Shown: piece by piece, positions 59,202 to 64,000 of the stretch
Layout of the letters: the number at the start of each line of letters is the position of its first letter
Numbering within the stretch: the first letter of the stretch is position 1
Position numbers and translations under genes: made by a program
DNA from: Cercis canadensis
Taxonomy: Eukaryota; Streptophyta; Magnoliopsida; Fabales; Fabaceae
Assembly: GCA_003255065.1 (NCBI GenBank)
Contig: QAOA01008066.1
Location: 274,782-338,781, forward strand
DNA: 64,000 nucleotides
Direction of reading: 5' to 3'
The notes under the pieces: generated by a model
Databases searched by the model: none
What the model was told of the DNA's origin: nothing
What the model saw: only the letters and a program-made list of their open reading frames with translations

Positions 59202-62200
59202 CTTGCCCTTCGTTCTTAAGGCACCTCATAATCCCGCATCCATTTTGGTTTCAGTCTGTTGCATTTTGCTCTATTTTGTGGCACCTGTCCCATGTTTGGC
59301 TCGATAGCACCACTATCTTCAAATGTTGGCTCTTCTTCATTCATATCATCCTTCCGCCCTTCCACAAAGACCTTGCCCTCAAGGTTCATTTCAGGATAAG
59401 CTGCCAAGACCTCTGATAGTGCTTCCCATGTCGAATCTTCTGGACAGAGTCCATCCTATTGAATAAGAGCCTTGGTTTGATAAGGATCCTCCTGCTCACT
59501 ACAGTCCAGTATAACTAGAGGATGAACTCGAGGCTGGTTGTCAAGGGCTTATGCAGGTAAAGCCAAAGTTGGTGGTGGATTATTTCCATAAAAAGGTTTA
59601 AGCAAGGAAGCATGCAAAACATGGTGTATTTTGGACCCTGGTGGCAGCTCTAGTTTATAAGCAACTTCACCCAAACACCGCAAAATTAGAAAAGGACCAT
59701 AATAATGTTTGGCCAGCTTTTGAATCCTTGCACCAGACACTGTTGTTTGCCTGTAAGGCCTCAGTTTAACCATTACTAAATCTCCTTGTTTAAAAAGAGT
59801 AGGTTGCCTCTTGGCATTAGCGAATTTCTTCATAGCTTGTTGTGCCTTTAACAACTTAGCACATAACTTGGTGAGAATGGCCTCCCGTGAATTTAATTAT
59901 GTATCCACCGCTTCAATGTTACTGCTGCCAGCACAGTATTGGGGAATAGAGGGAGGCAATTTACCATAAACCACTTGGAATGGGGACATGCCTAATGATG
60001 TATGGGTTGAGGAATTATAACTCCATTCAGCCCAATGTAAGTACCATCCCCAAAATCTAGGTTGATCATGAACGAAGGCTCTTAAGTACTGTTGTAAGGT
60101 CTGGTTGACAACTTCAGTTTGTCCATCACTTTAGGGGTGATAAGCAGTGGACATCTGTAGTTTTGTTCCACTCAACCGGAACAGCTCCTGCCAAAAATGA
60201 CTCATAAGTATAGGGTCCCTATCAGAAATAATGCTCTTAGGCATTCCATGCAGTTTACAGAGGATCTAGCAAACAATGCTGCCACTTTTCTAGCTGTATA
60301 ACGAGTCTGCAACATTCTAAAGTGAGCTGCTTTAGAGAGTTGATCGACAATTACCAGAATCACTGTATGGCCATGATAAGGTGGAAGGCCAATAATAAAA
60401 TCCATGGAGATATCTTCCCAAATTCCTGTGGGGATAAGGAGGGGTTGTAGTAAGCCATAAGGTTTCTAGGTGGTTGTTTTGATATGTTGACAGACAACAC
60501 AACACTTAACATAATCAGAGACATCTTTCTTCATATCAACCCAGAAAAAATTCTCACTAAGTCTTCTAAAGGTTTTGTGAACCCCCATATGACCCCCGAT
60601 AAGCGAAGCATGGAACTTGTCTAATAACAGATGCTTGAAGGGTGAATTCATTCCTATATACAGCTTCCCTTGAAAAATGATGAGCCCTTGAGAAATTGTC
60701 ACATCTGGCTAAGAATTAGGATCATTCTGCAATTGCTCATACAAGTCACATAGCTTGGGGTTGGTTTTGTAAGTTTCTTTCAACTTTCTGAGGAAATCAT
60801 AGTGGGGAACCGTTAATCCACAAAATTGAGGAGTGTTTTCAGAAGTGTCTTGTATTCGAGATAAGGCGTCAGCAGGTATATTTTCGGCTCCAAGTTTGTA
60901 ATTGATTTCATAGTCATACCCAAGCAATTTGGATAGATAATACTGCTGTTCTGGGGTCTGGATGACTTGAGTCATAAGCTCCTTTAAGCTTCTTTGGTCT
61001 GTATGGATGATGAATTTTCTCCTAAGAAGATAAGTCTTCCATTTTTTCACCGTTGCTGCAATGACATGGAGTTCTTTTACATATGTTGAGGAAGATAGTA
61101 GCTTGGGACAAAACTTCTTACTGAAAAAACTGATGGGATGTCCATTCTGCAATAAAACCGCTCCCATACCCAACCTCGAAGCATCCGTTTCTAGAACAAA
61201 AACTTGTTGAAAATCAAGTAGAGCTAATATTGGGGATTGGGTCATGGCCATTTTCAATTGATCAAATGACTCTTGTGCTTGAAGTAACCAAGTGAAAGCG
61301 TCCTTTTTCAATAAATTTGTCAGTGGAGCTGCTATAGATGCATACCCCTTTACAAACTTCCTGTAGAACCCCATAAGTCCCAAAAAACCTCTGAGTTGTT
61401 TTATCATAGTTGGTGTTGGCCACGAAACCATGACTAGGATTTTCTCAGGATCAGGACCCACCCCATCCGTCAAAATTATGTGACCCAGATAATCAATTGA
61501 GTGTTGCCCAAAAACACACTTAGAACGCTTCAAATAAAAAACAAATAGTTAAAAACAATTTCTAAGTGTGAAGCATGTTCATCTAAAGTCTTGCTATAAA
61601 CCAGTATATCATCAAAGAATACAATAAGGAATTGTCGTAAGTAAGGTTTAAACAGAAGATTCATTGTTGACTGAAATGTTGTTGGGCCATTACACAGCCC
61701 AAATGGCATCACTAGGAATTCGTAGTGTCCCTCATGAGTTCTAAAAGCAATTTTTGAGACATCACCTGGGTTCATTCGTATCTAGTGATAGCCGAATTAG
61801 AGATCAAGTTTGGAAAACCATTAACCTCCATGCAACTCATTCAGCAACTCATCAATTGAAGGAATGGTAAACCTATCTTTCACAGTGATGGCATTTAGGG
61901 CTCTGTAGTCGATGCAAAAATGCCAGGTCCCATCTTTCTTGCGCACTAGCAGAATGGGTGAAGAGAAAGAGTTGGTGCTATGTTGAATAATTCCTGAGTT
62001 CAGCATCTTCGTGATCATCTTTTCTATTTATTGTTTCTGAAAATGCGGGTACCTGTATGGCCACACGTTCATTGGATTAGCTCCTTCCAGTAAAGGAATG
62101 TGATGGTCCGTTTCTCTCACTGGTGGTAGTCTATCTGATTCCTCAAAAGTCGGCGGAATGGTTGAAAGCTTGGAGGGAATTTGGTGGTTGACGGAGGTTG

Positions 62201-63797
62201 AAGAGGAAGTGAGGCACGATTAAAGAAGAAATAGGGCAGCCACACTTTCAGTCAAAGCCATGAGTTTCAATTGGTGGACTGAGGCTTCTTCTGGGCCTGT
62301 TCTTTGGGCTCCGCTTAGCTGGATCATCTGACCATCTTTGATGAACTTCATTGTTAAAGTGTCATAATCTGTGAGGATTAGGCCTAAGGTCTTTAACCAT
62401 TGGACCCTCAGCACCACATCAGTTCCACTGATTGGTAAAACAAACAAGTCCACAAAAATTTTATGGGCCCCTAACTGGAGACCGACTGTCTTGCAAATTG
62501 ATGAACAACCCAATTCATCTCCATTTCCCACCAGGCCATTAAAGTTTGGGGCCTATTGGACTTTAAGACCAAGAAATCGTGCAACTCTCCCTTGGATAAT
62601 ATTATGCATGCTTCCACTGTCAACTAAAATGGAAAATTCAAATTTCCCAATAACCCCATGAATTCTAAGGGTTTGTGGTACCTGATGGCCCATTAAGGCA
62701 TGCATGCTAATTTGGGCTTCTGCAGTTTCAGGTAATTGGACCGGGTTGGGTTTCGAACTGATCTGGTGGAGTTTCGTCATGAGCAAGGCCGAGAAGTCTT
62801 CTTCCTCTTGAGTTTCCTATGGGTTAGCTACTGGAATCAGGAACTGGTGTTTGCACTTATGCCTAGGATGATACTTCTCATCACAATTATAACAGAGACC
62901 CTTATCCCTCCTTGCCTGTAATTGTTCAGGAGTCAATCTTCTGAGGGTTGGGAATTTTTTCTCCATAGATGGGTTTCTCGCTAAGGAAACAACTGATGCA
63001 GGGGAAGAGATAGATTTGGATTGAGATGAAAAGTTGGGAGAAAAAGAAGGTGGTTTGAAGGAACCTATACCCACAGATCAAGCTTTACTATGCATATCCT
63101 TAAGCTTATCCTCCTGTAATTTAGCAAGTCCCACAACCTGTGACAAGGAAATCGGCTGGAGAGCTTGAACTTCTCGCCTAACCTCTAGTTTCAATCCTGA
63201 AATGAAGCAACTTAGGAAGAAAGGAGGTGGTAATCCCACTATCCGATTAGCCAATGCTTTAAAATCCGCTTGATACTCCCTTACGGACGCCGTTTGGTGG
63301 AGTTTAAACAACGCCCTTTTTGGGTCCTTATATGGCAATGGGGCGAAGTTGAGCTCGATGGCATGGAGGAAGCTCTGCCACGAATGAATTTGGTTATTGG
63401 CAAACATCCATTGAAACTAGCTTAAGGCCTCACCATCCATATAGAATGAAGCAATCCTAATTCTCTGATCTTCCGATGTTCGATGAAAGTCGAAGAACTG
63501 GGTGATTTTGAAGATCCACCCCAGAGGGTCTGATCCGTCAAATCAGTGAACGTCTAGGAAAAAATTGATAGGGGTAAAACTAGGAGGAGATTGGTCGGTA
63601 TTAGAAGACGAGAGCAACGAAGAATTCGTAGCTACCTGAGCTTCGAGGGTGGAAAATTTCTGGGTTATGCTTTGGATGTCATGTTGAATGGATTTTTGGA
63701 AAGTCTGATGATTTTCAAGGAGTTAGACTAAGGTGGTTTCCAATTGATCAGTGGTTCTGGAAGGTCCTACCATGACTTCTCTCAATGAAAGCACCAA

Positions 63798-64000
63798 TAA
63801 TAAATAAGGGATAAGGAGCCTCACTTCGAGGGGAGGTACCTCTTAAACAAAATAAAAGAAGGAAATCCTTGATAATTCTCTATATCTCCGTTCTAGCAAA
63901 CAAACCCATAATATAGATGGATTATTACAATAAAGTTAGTTCAACAATTAACAAAATACAACTCAGCACTAACTAACCACCTAAGGTTATAGCTTCCACG
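63798..64000 (-). repeat. 5' LTR of the right-hand chromovirus, cut by the window edge
   Basis: It matches 58963-59165. The adjoining minus-strand sequence TTGGTGCTTTCATTGAGAG (63779-63797) is where the primer-binding site should be. I do not recognise which tRNA it would match. Confidence 0.85.

Larger units (their letters stand above)
58963..64000 (-). mobile_element. Ty3/gypsy chromovirus, minus strand, runs off the right edge (broken)
   Basis: The left (3') LTR is 58963-59201 and the right (5') LTR starts at 63798 and is cut by the window end, so the LTR is about 240 bp and the whole element about 5.1 kb. Parts on the minus strand from right to left are gag (about 63780-62830) with zinc knuckle CYNCDEKYHPRHKC, protease (LVDSGSMHNI, about 62620), reverse transcriptase (about 62020-61550, with [11 protein letters not shown]), RNase H (about 61330-60860), integrase (about 60700-60130) and a chromodomain-like end (about 59540-59360, STWEALSE and LEGKVFVEG). 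There are several breaks. The LTRs differ at about 8% of the overlap by eye, so the insertion is several million years old. Its short LTRs and size suggest a Reina-like chromovirus, which is inference. Confidence 0.88.

Overview
This is nuclear DNA from a flowering plant, most likely a eudicot. It is AT-rich, its genes have introns, its proteins belong to plant families, and much of it is layered transposable elements. The species cannot be named from the sequence alone. A woody, heterozygous species would fit the element load and the assembly pattern, but that is a weak inference. Nine single Ns interrupt the window. Six sit between two near-identical copies of the same sequence and two lie in homopolymers, so part of the apparent local duplication is probably assembly overlap.

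Two host genes look intact. The first (30088-33734, +) has eight exons and encodes a conserved plant protein of 250 residues with a gamma-glutamylcyclotransferase/AIG2-like GFGSL motif. The second (38058-42374, -) has seven exons and encodes a class 3 lipase of 640 residues with an N-terminal mono/diacylglycerol lipase domain. It has a complete Ser-Asp-His set and one GC-AG intron. A beta-amylase pseudogene lies at 57113-58546 (-).

At the left end (1202-5998) a leucine-rich-repeat receptor-like gene fragment is split by a probable PIF/Harbinger element (1542-5813). The element carries a Harbinger/ALP1-like transposase C-terminus together with pieces of two unrelated host genes: a quinone oxidoreductase and the first exon of a PTI1-like kinase. 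This looks like gene-fragment capture and is the most notable structure in the window.

From 7 to 24 kb three LTR retrotransposons are nested. A minus-strand chromovirus (7028-20302) was entered by a plus-strand chromovirus (7644-19003), whose integrase region was then entered by a Ty1/copia element (12333-17418). All three are bounded by target-site duplications. Afterwards the right LTR of the oldest element and its flank were tandemly triplicated (19918-23903).

The rest holds a 2.6-kb solo LTR (24921-27532), hAT-type elements (28395-29860 and 34972-35785), a Mutator-like MITE with a 10-bp target duplication (36882-37266), other foldback elements, a 5'-truncated LINE (44370-46310), candidate SINEs, a possible CACTA end (50181), a 1.8-kb inverted-repeat element (53675-55476), and a third chromovirus (58963 to beyond the right edge) that lies just upstream of the beta-amylase remnant. 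The stretch 51.4-57.1 kb has no recognisable gene.
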